A program made the translations under genes and the position numbers. 64,000 bases of DNA from Aphidius gifuensis (Eukaryota > Arthropoda > Insecta > Hymenoptera > Braconidae). Positions 27,130 through 40,937 of the stretch are shown here, one piece after another (the stretch's first letter is position 1; every line of letters begins with the position of its first letter). The notes beneath the pieces are model-generated. The model had not been told where the DNA came from and searched no databases. It saw nothing but the letters and a program-made list of their open reading frames with translations. The stretch lies in the NCBI RefSeq assembly GCF_014905175.1, contig NC_057788.1, positions 11,105,446 through 11,169,445 on the forward strand, given 5' to 3'.

Positions 27130-27369
27130 TCAACGATTCATATATACCAAATCGTTTCCACGAAACATTGCATCAATTGCTATTTTTTTATTATATTCAA
27201 GACCCCTTAATTCAATCATTTCCATAAATTTTTGATATCTCATCCAAGCTGTTATTGTCATTGTAACTTCATCTTCTTCTTCCGATTGTAATCGTGTTTT
27301 ATCCTCAACTTCTTGTCCAGTCAATGTTGACTCTGTTTCTTTGCAAGCATTTTGAATATCTGGTATCAT
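27130..27369 (-). CDS. Uncharacterised 79-residue acidic protein
   Basis: One coding exon starts with ATG two bases after a TTTTTTTTTCAATGCAG acceptor, and the stop TGA is at 27130-27132. A matching upstream donor (AATTAAAG/GTGAGC) ends a probable untranslated exon at 27749. The protein has a Glu-rich N-terminal half (SEEEDEV) and a C-terminal helical block, TAWMRYQKFMEMIELRGLEY, then IDAMFRGND. There is no signal peptide or membrane segment. The compact two-exon structure, the exon borders and the non-random composition argue for a real gene. I do not recognise the family. Confidence 0.6.
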   Translation of the reverse strand: MIPDIQNACKETESTLTGQEVEDKTRLQSEEEDEVTMTITAWMRYQKFMEMIELRGLEYNKKIAIDAMFRGNDLVYMNR

Positions 27370-27748
27370 CTGCATTGAAAAAAAAATAACAATAAAATTC
27401 AATTGCATTTAATTTTTTATAAATTATAATATTGAAATAGTATGGGCAATGTTTGCAGAATGCGGTGTAGACATTTCATATACAAAACTCCCCACCGAGT
27501 ATCATTAAAATCAATACTTTGGTCATGTAGTTGCAGCATACATACAGAATAGATTTTTTTTTTAAGGATTCACCCGTAATATAAATATCTCACACAATCA
27601 CAATATTCATAATCAATTTATTCTATTATTTCTCTCATCTTTCAGCACACACACACATGAATTTAATTTTTTTTTTTACACAAATAAATTGAATAAAATT
27701 TAAAATAAAAATGAAATGGTATTATAATTTTATTGATTGTTTGCTCAC

Positions 27749-27965
27749 CTTTAATTGTGTGGATTTAAAGTTTTCAACTTTAATTTTTTTTCGGAGTAAA
27801 ATGTATTTTTGTTTTTCTTTGCAAAAATTACAAGTAGCAGGAGTTAATATATATATTTTTTAAAAATAATAAGTCAGAGTTAATGCGTATTCTGACAGTA
27901 ACAGAGTCAAACTAACTGGACTAAATTGTTGCTGTGTTAGGGTCGTGTCTCTCCCGTGGACACCC
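27749..27965 (-). other. Probable 5' untranslated exon of the 79-residue gene
   Basis: On the minus strand a less AT-rich segment ends at 27749 with donor AAAG/GTGAGC, and 379 bases of intron separate it from the coding exon at 27369. The upstream edge is approximate. No open frame continues through it. Confidence 0.45.
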
Positions 27966-27999
27966 CCTCTCTCTATGAACAACAACTGCAAATGTGGGA

Positions 28000-30900
28000 G
28001 CCATATGGGATATTATGTGTACCCTCGTGCCCTTTTTGTATTTTTTTTATTATAAAAATATCGCCAGCGAGTGGGTCCTTTCAAATTCTGAGTGGCATTT
28101 ATGTAACTTAATTTTATGCTTTTATTAAAATTTATACTCGGCAGCTTGAAAAAATTTAATTACAATGACCAAAAAACATTTCTGTGTTTCAATAATTATT
28201 TACTAAATTAAAGACATTTTTTTTTTAAAGAAAATAAATTGTTTTTCTAATTATTTTTTAATTATTAATTTAATATATTTTATAAAATTATTCTGCAAAC
28301 TATAATGATGTTTATACTTGATAAATAAATTATCTAAAACAAGATAGATTATTTCGATTTAATAGTAATTTATTTCTTTTTTCTTCTTTGTAAAAAAAAT
28401 TTTTCCAGTCAAGATCGATCAGTAAATCCAAACAACTAAATTTATATATACATATGGGTTTAAAAATTTATATAAATATATTTATACAATTAAAATTCAT
28501 GAGGGTTGCTGTTATAACATTATATTCATAGATTGATAGATGTTTTTTTTTTTTTTTTCCTATTTTGAAAAGCGTAGTTTAATTTTTATAGGGAATAAAA
28601 TTTTTTTAGAAAAATGATTATGATCAATTTTTCTTTATTTAAAACATGTCTAAATATAGAAAACTAGAAAAAAAATTAATTTAAAAAATATTTCTTTATT
28701 GTGTTTGAAAATATTTTCAAGCACATTTTGGTCATTAAAAACCTGATGAACACAATATTCAATTCTTTAAATATAATTACTAATTAGTGTAGAAATTATT
28801 TTATTTTTAAAATACCGTATAAATATGTATACATATATAAGGCACGTGCACCTTTTGATTTTATATACAGTCTACCCTCAAATACCAGCTGGCGGAAGTA
28901 TTCGACTTAAAGTTTCATCACGAAATAATATTAATATGTGTTATTTTCATTGTTAAGAATTATTATTTTTTTGTAGCTATCTGAAGATCTTTGTGATGTT
29001 TTTTTTGGAATAAACACGTGGAAGAAAAGATTCAGTAATTTTTTAAAAATAAAATTCAACTCATTTGGTTTTTAATTTTTGAGGCAACGAAGATTAGAAA
29101 TTAGTATTCTATAGCATGGTGGTTTTTACATTTTATAAAAAATTTCAACCAAAATTATGACAGAGAATATTACAAATGCATATTGCTCTTTAATTTTTAT
29201 CATTTATAAAATAGAATCTTATTATACTGTTACGTACCAAGTTAAATTAAACTAATGACATAACAAAAAGAATGAAAGAATGTTTAACTATAAAATTTAA
29301 TAATTTAATAATTTGACAATAATAAAATTTAGTCAACTCGGTATTTAACGTATTTTTATAAAAGTTATTTTGTTATTCCTTACAGGGTAACGGGTCAGGA
29401 GGGAATGTGTATAATAGTAGATGTACCTTGATGTAAGAATATCCCAAAGACAATATTGTTATAGAGCGTGTCAATCTGGATGATCGCCTAGTTGATGGTA
29501 GTAGTTTAAGAATATCCTATCGGTAGAGAACTCTTTATTATTTTATTTAATTGAATTTGATTTTATAAAAAATGATTTGATTTAATTTATGATTTGAATA
29601 AGACAAAAGTTGTCGTAAGAGTGAAACTCCTTAAAAATTAAAATTAAAATTTCGCATAAAAATTAAAATAAAAGAAGGGATGATCCTCAGTGGAAACATC
29701 TTTTGACCAATCATAATTACTGGTTGCCATGATAGTCAGCGTTTATAATTTGCTTAGACCATTATTTATAATAATTGTTAAACTCAACGGATGTTGAATA
29801 TCGGGTTGCTGAAGTAAAATTTGTAGAATAAAAATTAAAATAAAAAATAATATTGAAAAGTAAAAAATTTTAATAAAAAATGTCAATGATGCTAAAAGTA
29901 AAGAAAAATAATTATTAAAAATAAAAGAAAAAATTTATGTGCTACTCGATATTGAAATACAACTATTGAATTTAATAAATATTATTAATTTATTAATTTA
30001 TTCAATTATTAAAATATGAATACCTAACAATACTGTATAAACTGTTTATAAATTTTTACCATGCAGGACTAAAATTTAGTTGCATCACAGTAATTACTGT
30101 TCAAGCAATCATTTTTAATTTTTTAATAATTTTTTTTACAGTGTACAGTTCAAAAGTAGGCTATGCAATTAATAAATAATAAATTAGAAATTTCTTTTTT
30201 AAAAGTAAAATTAATAAAGTTTGTAATATTCAATTTAAAAAAAAAACCTGAAATTTTATATCATCTCGCTAAGCTTTGAATTTAAGGCAAAATAAAATTT
30301 TTATTTTATATACTATAATGAAATTGTTGATATATTGATTCCAAAGTATTTTTAAAAATATCAATTTTTTTTTTATTTTCAAAATTCAAATAAAAATCCG
30401 GATGAATATTATTTAAAGCAGCTTGATTATGTCGGCATTTTGGTTCTCCAACCCTTTTATATTTTCACCCCCGCAGCTGACGGAGTAAACCATCTGGTTT
30501 TCGAAGCAAACAGCTGTTTTTTTTTTTTTTTTGCTCCAGATCACTTATACGCCTGCAATACCTATCAAGACCAAATTTGAAAAGGTAAAGAAAGTAAGCT
30601 AAGAAAAAAGAAGAAAAAAAAAAAAATTACTTCTCAGGAGCCATGATCGCAGCAGGATGTAGAACTCTCCCTTTATTTCACTTTTATTTATTTTTTCTTA
30701 TTATAAAATTATAAAATTTAAAAAAAATTTCGAAATAATATGCATTGAACGATATGATTAATTTTTGAGATGATAAAAATAATTTAAGCAAAATATATGC
30801 TTACATTATAAGCTTGTAAAATTATAATGTAATTATTCATACAAAATGGAAATTTTTTGAGTTTAAAAGTACATGGGTTAATTAGTTTTAGTTTCACCGA

Positions 30901-31966
30901 ACTGAGTTTGAAATCGTAATTAACTGTGGTTATAGCTTTATAATAATAATGTGAGCAAACAACTACTATAAATATATAAAATAATTTTTAAAAAATTATA
31001 ATAGATCTGACGAAACCATCAATGATATACAGCATTGCCAATAAAATATTCATTTTTAATATACCAAACCTTTTTCTCGATACCTAAAAAAAATTTATAT
31101 TATTACTATTTAATTTTGTATTTTCGAAAGATTGTTAAGACATTTTTTTCCTAATTTTTTTTCGAATGAATTTTACTTTTACCTAGCAATGAGATCTTTA
31201 ACAGATCTGGGGTTCCCTTTTTTTTTTTTTAATTTTTTTTTTTCGAAGCAGATGCATGGCATGTGCTACAAATCGCCAGATGCCCCATTGGCGTAGAATT
31301 CTACAACGAATGAATGGATATTTCTAAAAATTACTATTATTTTTTTTTAGTTTAAAATTTTAGGACAAGATTACGTGCCGAGAAAACAAACTTCCTGTCT
31401 CTATTTTTTTTTATAGTCTAAATATTTTTAATTTAAATTCCTTTTCGTTGTAATATCTATATAATTTTTTTTTTTAATAAATAATTGAATATGTTTAAAT
31501 AAAACAACATAAGTTTATTACTTCTACAGTGACTATTTATTTTTATATAAAAGTAATAATGCAATGTTTATAGGTTTATCGATTATTATTGTACATATTT
31601 ACAAATTAAATTAAATTATTTTATGATAAAAAAAGAAAAAAAAAATTATTCTCCTAAGACAAATTGATTGAATCAATTTTTTTTTTTTTTCATTCTCAAG
31701 ACCCTGCGATGTTTATAATATCGAGATAATCAAATAGTTGTTATTTCGAAGCGAAAAAATTTGCACTTGTTTGTTAAATTTACAAAATTTGATTAATATT
31801 TTAATTAAAAAAAAAAGTATGCAAATAAACCAAAAAAAAAAAAAAAAAAAGACAGCCAATTACTAGATAAATGTTGTTAATATGTTATAGCTGATATGAA
31901 ATCAAAGAATCTTGTTCACGATCCAGCGATGAACGTCTTTTTTCTTTTTTTTTTTTTTATATTTTA
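28000..31966. other. Intergenic, no gene seen
   Basis: This is AT-rich DNA with T-runs. Two slightly GC-richer spots, 29385-29530 and 30430-30530, show no exon structure I can support. Confidence 0.5.
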
Positions 31967-34900
31967 TTAAGTAAACTGGACGCATGTCATGTCTCTTTGA
32001 ACTTGCAAATGACTTTTGAGTGCTAGAACAATTGGATGTTGTAGAGAAAGTCCTTCAACTTCTGTAAGATATTTAACAGCTTCAGCAGTACACTCATCCC
32101 AGCCAACATCCCAAGATGATGGAATTTCTTCAGGCTCATCTGTACGATAATTTTGCTCATAACGACAACGTTTATTTGATACAAAATTATTATATTCAGA
32201 TATTTGATTGTCTTTAATATCATCAAGTCCAGAACAATAATAATTGTTATCAAATTTAATATCTGAATTTTGATTTTGATTATTAACTTCATGGCTTAAT
32301 TCCATATTTTGATTTTCATTGTCTTGTAAATTTTGTGATGAATATTCAGTATTACAGGATGATGAATTTTTTTGTTGAGAAAGTTTTAATTCTTGGGTAA
32401 GTGATGATGCTAATTGATGCAATAGTTTTGTGTTTATTGAATTATTTAAATCATCTTCATTGTTATCATCATCTAGATCAACTCCTTCATCCTCAGATGA
32501 ACTCAGTAAGTCATCATTATCATCATCATCATCAGAATTTTCTACACCCAAAAGATTTAATAATCTTTCAGCTACACCTGTAAATATTTAAATTACCAAA
32601 ATCATTTCAAGTTTTAAAAAATAATAAATATCTAGTTTTTCTTTTTATTATTTTTCTTGATCTCATGGGAATCACATCACGCTATTATAATTTTTTTTTC
32701 ATGGGAATAACTACTTGTTACCTGTTTTTATTCAAAGTCCTCTGTCATGAATTTTTTTTTAAATTTCGCACGAGTCTCTATCACCCTATTTTTTTCTGAC
32801 TTGAAATATTTATTTATTTTTTCTTCATGACATGATAAAAACCGCTAGATGACCAATGCTTATATAATGCCATAAAGATATATACATGTAAAATAAAAAC
32901 CCCTCAATAAATTGAATCGGCTAAAAATTTAAAAATGCATTTCTTGGCGTTTATATAGTGGGCACTCCCAGGGGTTTAGTATTCACGCATATGGATACAA
33001 TGCTTTTTCGGTTGAGTTATAATCGTTCATGGGAACTAAAGCTATAGCCTGACCGTTTAAAAGGGATCCATATATAATCTTGTATACCAATTTTTTTTTT
33101 TTATCAGTTAAATACCATTTTACCAATTTTTTGTTAACTCATTGAGTTGGTGAATTAAAAAACAACCCAGACATTATTTGATATTCATAAATTGTTGAGT
33201 CAGGTTAGTATATTTATATTGTTATTCCAAACGCAATAAAAAAAACGTGAATGCTAAAGAAAAAAATTGCTATTATAAAGCGTATCTCTAAATTTTTTTC
33301 ATCATAAACTGTTGGAAATAAAAAATGTAAAATTTAACATAAATATTATCTTCGATCTACACTTAATTTTTGGGGTAATTTAATACTATGCTCATTTATT
33401 GAATAAATTTTATATTAACTTGAAATTGAATTTAAAAATAAATGTTTATTTATTATTTTAAATAGAGGAAAAATATTTATTGTAACATTAAAATTGTATG
33501 AAATATATTTTTGTTTTAAATTTAATATTTTTACAATAATACTGCTTTTTATTTTTAACTTTGAATGAAAAAAAAATTAGAGTAGAAAAAAATACATCTG
33601 TTAATTTTGCTGGATGATACTTTTAATTTTAATTCAATAACTTTTAAGTTAAAAAAAAAAAAAAATGTTTTTGAACTTTAAATAGTTTAAAGAGCTCTGA
33701 ATCGTGTTGGAAAGTTTTATAATTTTATATTCTTGATATAACAATGTTTACTATACAGTTTTTTAATTTATAAAATAATAGATAAATTATAAAAATTTAA
33801 ATTAGTTTTAAAATCTCGTGAATTATTATTTTTTAAATTACATGTTTTAAAATTGGGAATGTTTTTTTTATTTTTTCAAAGCCAAGATAGTATTCCCACG
33901 TTTGTTGCAACGTCAGAATATATAAGAGGGTAAATTTTTGAACCTTTTTCACCTTAGATTCCCCTTAGAATATCGTTTTTTTTTTTTTTTTTATTTTCTG
34001 AATGTACAAAAAAGTCTTGGGACAAATACCCTTCTCATCAATAACTTGACAGTGTCCACAAGAATTTTTTTTTCCTTTTTCTTTTATTGATTTTTTGTGG
34101 GAAATAAAAATATTGAAATATAAAATTTATATATACTGATCAGTTTTTATATTTTAAAGATATATAAAAAATATATTAACCATGAATTGTTAAGGCTACA
34201 TTGGAAATATCAGTCTCACGGTCAACGAGATCATCTGAGCCACTGCTATCACCTTCACAATCCATTATTGTATCCTGAAACAAAGAAAAAAATAAATTAT
34301 TAATATCTCATTACATTTTTATTTCATTTTTGTATACACTCAATGAAATTATCTGATGTATTTTTAACTTTAAAATTAATTTCCTTTCAATTTAAAAATA
34401 GCTTTTCTCGATTTATAAAACTTTTATTCAATTATGAATATAAAAAATATCTCATTTAAAATAAATTAAATGAAGAAAAGTTTTGTAATTAGTTTCTATA
34501 TAAAATGGACTTTTGATGTATTTTATAAATTTATACTTTTTAATTTCTATTATTATTTTATGAAATTTATATACGATTTTTAAAAACAATATTTTCATTT
34601 GACCCCATCAAGAATATTATCTTTATTATTTATTCTAAAAAAAGCTATTAAACTTTTGAATAAATAAAGAAAAAGTTATTGTATAAATTAAAAAGGGTAG
34701 CTCAAAGTAAAATTATGAAACTTTTTTTTTTTTTTCTCGTACCAGATATAGAAGTTGTAAGACAGGTGCGTTAGTATCGATGTTGTTATAAAAATATCTT
34801 TACTCGAATTTTCAGAAAGTATAATAATAATAACAACAACAATAATAATAATAATTGGTAATATTAATTTTTAACATTCATTACGAGAGACTTTTAATTT

Positions 34901-35449
34901 CACAGATGAATTTCAGACTGTTTTTATATATATGACTAATTAAGATCTTATATATCGGAAAAAATTCAGTAGATAAAAATCTTCCCAATCAGCAATTCAA
35001 TTTAGATTGATTTAATGATTTCATTAAAAATTTGAGGCTTCATGTTGGAACTGTTGCAAATAAATTGCCTTTTTTTTCTCTTTTTATTAACTTCTTTAAG
35101 AAAATATATATAAACTTATTGGAATTGATGACTGACATAAGATAAAATTATGTAAAAAAAAATTCACCGAAAGGTAAAAGCCATAAATATATATATTTTT
35201 TTACTATTCAATTAATTAATTATTAGATTTTTTATTTTAAACTTGATTAGTATTAACTATCTAATTAATAATAAAAATAATAATGCATTAATAAATTCAA
35301 ATAAAAATACTTTAATGACATTTAAAATTTTTGAAGTTTAAAAAAAAAATAAATATGATATAAAATAATAATTATCAAGTGTAATAATAAATCTTTACCT
35401 CAGACATGGCGTCTTCCATCATGTCACTTGTCTTCTCTTTTATGTGCAT
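31967..35449 (-). CDS. Acidic protein with Orange-like C-terminal motif
   Basis: Exons 35449-35399, 34274-34181 and 32577-31967 join in frame to 251 residues, with introns of 1124 and 1603 bases. An in-frame TAG lies shortly upstream of the first ATG (35447-35449), while ATGs at codons 10, 11 and 15 are alternatives. The protein is rich in Asp, Ser and Asn (ENSDDDDDNDD, SSSEDEGVDLDDD). The only ordered-looking part is the last 45 residues, WDVGWDECTAEAVKYLTEVE and GLSLQHPIVLALKSHLQ, which resembles the Orange domain of Hey-type repressors. There is no bHLH domain and no WRPW/YRPW tail. A TAATAAAAT signal directly follows the stop. This suggests a nuclear adaptor or a regulator that pairs with bHLH-Orange proteins, but that role is inference. 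The family is not certain. Confidence 0.75.
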
Positions 35450-35699
35450 TCCCTCTCGCTACTTGTTAAGAGGACCAGTGGAGAACAGAATAAGAGGCAG
35501 GAAAGGGGAAAAGGGGTTGAGAAATAAAAGTAATAAAAAGGAAGCAAAACAAAGAAGAAAAAAAAAAACAGCAAGAGAGGGATTTATAATTTCTCAATTT
35601 TTATAAGAAATGCACTTTAATTAAGAGACAAAAAAATATGTCACTAATGAAGCACACAGTCCATGTATACTCTCTCTTTCTCTCTCTCACCTTATTAAC

Positions 35700-37373
35700 T
35701 GTGAATATGTAAAAGTATACTTAATCAAGTATAAGTGTATATATATAAACATAATTATATGTATAAATAAAAAACACAAACACGATTTATAATGAGATCA
35801 CGATGAGATACACTTGATTTGCCAATTGACTGATATATATCACAAATCTGTCATAATTGCTGTATAGTTATTAAAATCACTCGCGAAAAAAATTTAAAAA
35901 ACCTGTAAACAGTTTAGAATTTTGATTTGAAATTAATAAAACTAATATGGTTTACTTAAATTATATGTAATTGCTTATAAAACGTAACTTATTTTAAATC
36001 ATAATTTAAAAATTTTATCATTTCGAAATAAAAAATTTTAATAAATACTCCAAAATGATAAATTGAATAATAAAAATTGTCGTATTAATAAATAAATTGA
36101 TTATTAAATTATTTAAATTTTAAAATATTGAATTATTAAAAATTGTTGAATTAATAAAAAATAAAAAATGACCCACCAAGTCGGTGGCTCATAGTGAACT
36201 GACCACAATTTCTGACTGCTGCATTTTGTATGATGTATATATACAACTATACAAGAGGTGAATTTTATTAAAGAATATATAAAACATATCACGAGAGAGG
36301 AGAAGGTGACGAGAGAGAAAGCACGAGCACACTGCACACACAACACTGCTATAAAGTCTGGCTAGTCTCTCTGATACTCAAGAGAATGATGATGATGATG
36401 ATGATTTCGACCAGGACATGACATAGGAGAAAAAAAAAAATAACAAGCAGCTGTGACGACAGAGCTCTCACCGATTATATTTTCTTTATTCAGTATATAT
36501 TTTTTGGTATTATTAATTTGTTTTTTTTTTTTTTTACAGTGGGGAGGAGAGCAAGGTGGCTCCAATTTGATGTCAAGTTATAAGGGGCCATTTTGAAGAG
36601 GGAAATTCAAACAGAAACACTGTTGAACAACTCGATGAATTTCTCAGAAATTTTCCAAAATTTCTCCGTAAATTTTATTATAAAAAAAGCTTATTTTAAA
36701 AAGGAAATCCGGAGGGATTATTTGTTAAGTAATACTGTTGATTATTTGTTGTATAAATTTTCAAAGTCAGTGATCGAAATTTATCATATACAAATAATTT
36801 CATGTCCAACACGACAGTGGTTTCCAATTTAATTGAAAAGGTTTTATTTCAACCATTTAATCAATTGATAATTGATAAACTATGCATTATACATTTTTCT
36901 AATTTGAGTACGAGTTGTTATATACTGTTAAAAATATTGGTAAACTATTTTCAAGACTTGCCATTATATTTTGTTGAGAATTACAATTCCATGTTGGTAA
37001 TATTACCAGATAAATTTGTACATCTTTAAAGAGTTATTTGGGGATCATATATATAAACTACATTGACTACAATAAATTCAAAATTGTCGATATGTTTATT
37101 TCGATTTTCGATTGACCATTTAATAAATTGTTATTTGAATATACGAATAGTAAACAACAAGTGACTAAATTTTGAATTAAATTTTTTACGTTGGAGCCTT
37201 TGGCTAATCCGTTCTATATAGAATATATACGAAAAAACAACATACAGCATTATTCAAATTAATTTCTACACACTTTTTTTTTAAGATTTCGTAATTTCTA
37301 ATAATTTTACCGACACCCGAGTGTAGCCGGGTATCGCCAGGTAGTAATATTACTATACAGTAATATTTTAAAA
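35700..37373. other. Intergenic, small repeats
   Basis: No supported gene was found. It contains an (ATG)n-type tract at about 36386-36403, a patch of TTTCTC/GAAATT motifs near 36635-36680 related to other patches in the window, and GTAGCCGGGTATCGCC at 37323-37338, a GC-rich motif that looks like the end of an old mobile element. Confidence 0.45.
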
Positions 37374-39697
37374 TCAATATTTAGCCGCAGTTCTCGTTGA
37401 TAATTGTAGTAAAATTATTTCATATGTCACAATTGTACCAGCCACTGTGAGTATGAAATTTCGTGTAATGAAAAAAAAATTCATTCCCGTTAAAACGACA
37501 TTATCATTTGACACTATGTTATACAATCGCTCGGTCTGTAAATAAAAAAAAAATAATTAATATATGAAAAATACATATATACAAAATTGAATTAATAATT
37601 TAATTACCTCTTTGGTATATTTTGAACTTGGACAACGATAAATTGTAGATAAAATTGTTTTACTGTTATCATGAATCCTTGATGCTGCAAACATAACTCC
37701 AATTGTTTTAATTACAACAAAAGCAAATGCATAGAATGAATAAATTGTAACTAGTGGTACATCATTTTTTAGTCTAAATAAAAAATAAATATTATATTTA
37801 TTTAATAGAAAATAAGACAAATTATTTTTAACTAATATATTAGTACATGCAAATCAATACTCACGATAGTCCAATGAATAATTCAATACATATGTAAATA
37901 AAATTATGTGCACACGATATAAGAATCAATGGAGAAATAATTTTGTCTGTTTCTTTTACTAAATTATTTAAAATTCCATAATTCACTCGGAGTACATACC
38001 AATAGTCATCATAATTACTCCAAATTTTTGATTTAATTACCAGTTTATTTAATAATTTATATCGTTCAGCAAGTCCTGTTGATATCTGAAAGTTTATTAT
38101 AATTTTTTTAAAGCGTTATTGTTATTATTTATTAGTATTTGTTAATTTATATATTTAATTTGTAAATAAACACATACCAGAACTATAAAAAGATCAGTAA
38201 AATTTGAAACACAACGTGGAAAAATTGATATTATTGATTGAATTATTCCACTGAGTACGTGGATAACTATTGAAAAAAAAAAAATTCATTAAAATTTTAA
38301 TAATTAATGTGAGTATTATTAAAAAGTTATATTTTTTTGGAAAAATTTATATATTTATGTACAATCTCCTGAAGTGTGATGTTTGTTTCCAATGATATCA
38401 GTCTCGAAACAGTCTTCTTTACAAGCACTCGAGGTATTTGATGATTTTTGTAACGAAATTTGAATAAAAACCCACCAAACGTGTTGAAAAATTGTGCAAA
38501 TCAACATTATAATTGATATTGTATTAAATTTCCATCTAAGTGCTGGATATTTTTTATTAAAACTGAAATTAAAACAAAGTTTAAGGTAAATTTTTTTCAT
38601 TTTTTTTTATTAAATTTCTTTTGGTTTTACCAGCTTAATTGCATTTCCATTATTTTCCACTGTCTTTGAAGTTTAATTAATTTTTTTGGTAACCACAAAA
38701 ATATTAAAAATTCAAACAATGTTGCGCCAAAATAAATTGTAACCGATATTGCATCTGCATATTCCACTATTTTAATGTAGAAATAAAAAATTGGTTTTGT
38801 ATACAAATTTAAAATTATATTTAAAATTAAAATTATATTATATTATATAATTTAAATATTAAAAAAATTTATTACTTTGTAATTTGGTATAATGATGAAT
38901 ATCAACTTGTTTTTTAGTTGATGAAATCATTAGAATAATGCAGTTTAATAATAAACTTGCAAGAAAAATTAAAACAATTAAACTGTATAATCTTTGAAAT
39001 TTTTTGCAGCTAAATGTTTTTGTTTCTGAATATTTTTTGAATATTCTGGAAATTAAAAATACTCCAAATATTTGACTCAGTTTAAGAATTGGTTTAATTG
39101 ACATATTGAAACATTCTGGATCCTTAAAAAAATATAAATTACATTAGCAATATTGTTATAAATAAAATATTAAAAAAATCAAAAAAATAATTATCGTCAA
39201 ATGAATAAAAAAAATGACCTTGTTTGTTATTTACAAGCCAATGAAATTAATAAGATTCAAATTATAAAAATTAATAAATTCAAATATAAACCGAAATATT
39301 GAAAAGAATAAAGAAAACTTTAAAATTTTCTAAGAAAAGATTTGAATATTTGATACATTTATGAATAACTGTACTAATCTTTTTTATGTTTAATAATTAA
39401 TTTTATTATTATATATATTCGAAATTATTGTAAATTTTGTTTATGAATATACAAACATTATTTCCAACTAAAAAAAATAAATATTATGACAATTATTGAC
39501 ATACTTACATCTACTATTATTTTCTTCTGATAATTTATTTTATTAAAATAATCGTGTGGCTTTAATTTTGCAAGCATCTTTTCATCATTTGACAAGAGCC
39601 AAATATTATTATTATTATAATTATCATGATCATTTTTAATTATTTTTCGAGCTTGAATTGTGTCAATTGACTCGATAATTAATGATTTTTTTGACAT
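37374..39697 (-). CDS. Sugar-type gustatory receptor
   Basis: Eight exons, 39697-39509, 39122-38876, 38766-38631, 38562-38363, 38266-38178, 38085-37865, 37773-37608 and 37535-37374, give 469 residues. Every junction is GT-AG and the phases agree. The protein is a multi-pass membrane receptor. The N-terminal DPECFNMSIKPILKLSQIFG, the middle IHVLSGIIQSIISIFPR and the C-terminal VLTGMNFFFITRNFILTVAG and TYEIILLQL follow the layout of insect sugar receptors (Drosophila Gr5a/Gr64 group). The C-terminal ITRN...AGTIVTYE is the usual TM7 TYhhhhhQF-type motif, here TYEIILLQL with Leu for Phe. Seven membrane segments are expected, with the N-terminus inside the cell. It probably forms a ligand-gated cation channel in taste neurons. 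The gene is intact, with no stops or shifts. The sugar bound cannot be read from the sequence. Confidence 0.93.
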
Positions 39698-40800
39698 TAT
39701 ACTTTGTGATGAATCTTAATATTGAATGTAAAAAGATTTTTCAGATGGAGTCTCTTTACTTGAATATATTTTAAATGCTATTATACAATTGAGAAAAGTA
39801 GTAGCTAAAAGATGTAACGGAAGTTGAACTATTCTGATGTGCAAAATTGACTGATTTTTAGAGTACGAAAATTAATTTCTTTCCTGAATGACTATCGAAA
39901 ATTCTGTCTAATCAGATAAGAGAACAATCATTTTTATCTATTGTACTAATGTAATGAACATGTCAATCAAGTTAAATATACTGGCACAATTCCCTATACT
40001 AACATTTTTTTTTTCTTTACAAATTTTTTATTCAAAAAAAAATATTACGATTCTCGAATATTTAGTTCGAATTAATAATTAATTAATATTACTTCGAAGA
40101 AATAATTTAAAAAATTGAATTACAATTTACATAAATATTCATCAGCCTAATTTTTTACATATTAATAAACTAATAATTTTTTCGTATAATATATAGTCAA
40201 TCATAACTCCATTTCATCTTAATTAACAATGTCCAATGCTAAATGTAGATCAATCAGTTAATTATTGTATCTTTGTCTTATTTTTTGTCTTATTTTTTTT
40301 TTAAATATGCTTTGAATATTTCTAGATATTATGCGATAACATTTGCATATTTTTTTTTTTTTTTTCAAGGTTGATATTTTTAAAAATTTTGCAAATATTA
40401 ATACTGAATGTTTAATCTTTTTATAGTCATATAAACAATTGTTGTCAAATGTTGGTAAACATAGATAAACTGGTGAGTTATTCTTTCTTTGTCTTACTTA
40501 TATAATATGTATATTTTCTCAAAAATATTGTTTGAATATTTAAAGCCATAAAATACGACAGAAACGTTTATTTCCGCATTGTTTAAATTATTACTTTAGT
40601 TTTTATTGTCAATTTTTATGTAGTTTTTTTAAAAAATATTATTTTTTCCAAATCTAACGTATAGAAAATTTCATATCCACGTAAGTTTTTTACAATTTTT
40701 CAATAGTTTGCAAGCGAGTTTATGACACTGTAATCAAAGGAATTTTTTTTTGTTATCACAACACGGATACACAAAAATCAGGAAATTACAAAAATTCATA
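39698..40800. other. Divergent intergenic region, receptor and serpin
   Basis: No gene was found. This AT-rich region holds the upstream sequences of the minus-strand gustatory receptor and of the plus-strand serpin. Confidence 0.5.
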
Positions 40801-40812
40801 GCACCTTAAACG

Positions 40813-40820
40813 TATAAATA
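40813..40820 (+). promoter_or_regulatory. TATA box of the serpin gene
   Basis: TATAAATA is followed about 40 bases later by a TTAGTCAGCTTTG initiator-like site near 40854-40866. The serpin start codon is at 40938. The spacing is slightly longer than usual. Confidence 0.6.
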
Positions 40821-40937
40821 GCTGTGAATTTTATAAAAAAAAAACAATATTGCTTAGTCAGCTTTGTAACACGTCTTAATTTAGTGTCAACTTATTAATT
40901 TTTCAATAACAAACTCGTTGTCTACTCTGATCTAAAC

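Noticed and set aside
36362..36565. Minus-strand open frame with Lys and His runs
   Set aside because: It is made largely of an ATG/CAT trinucleotide tract and T-runs, without splice or domain support.
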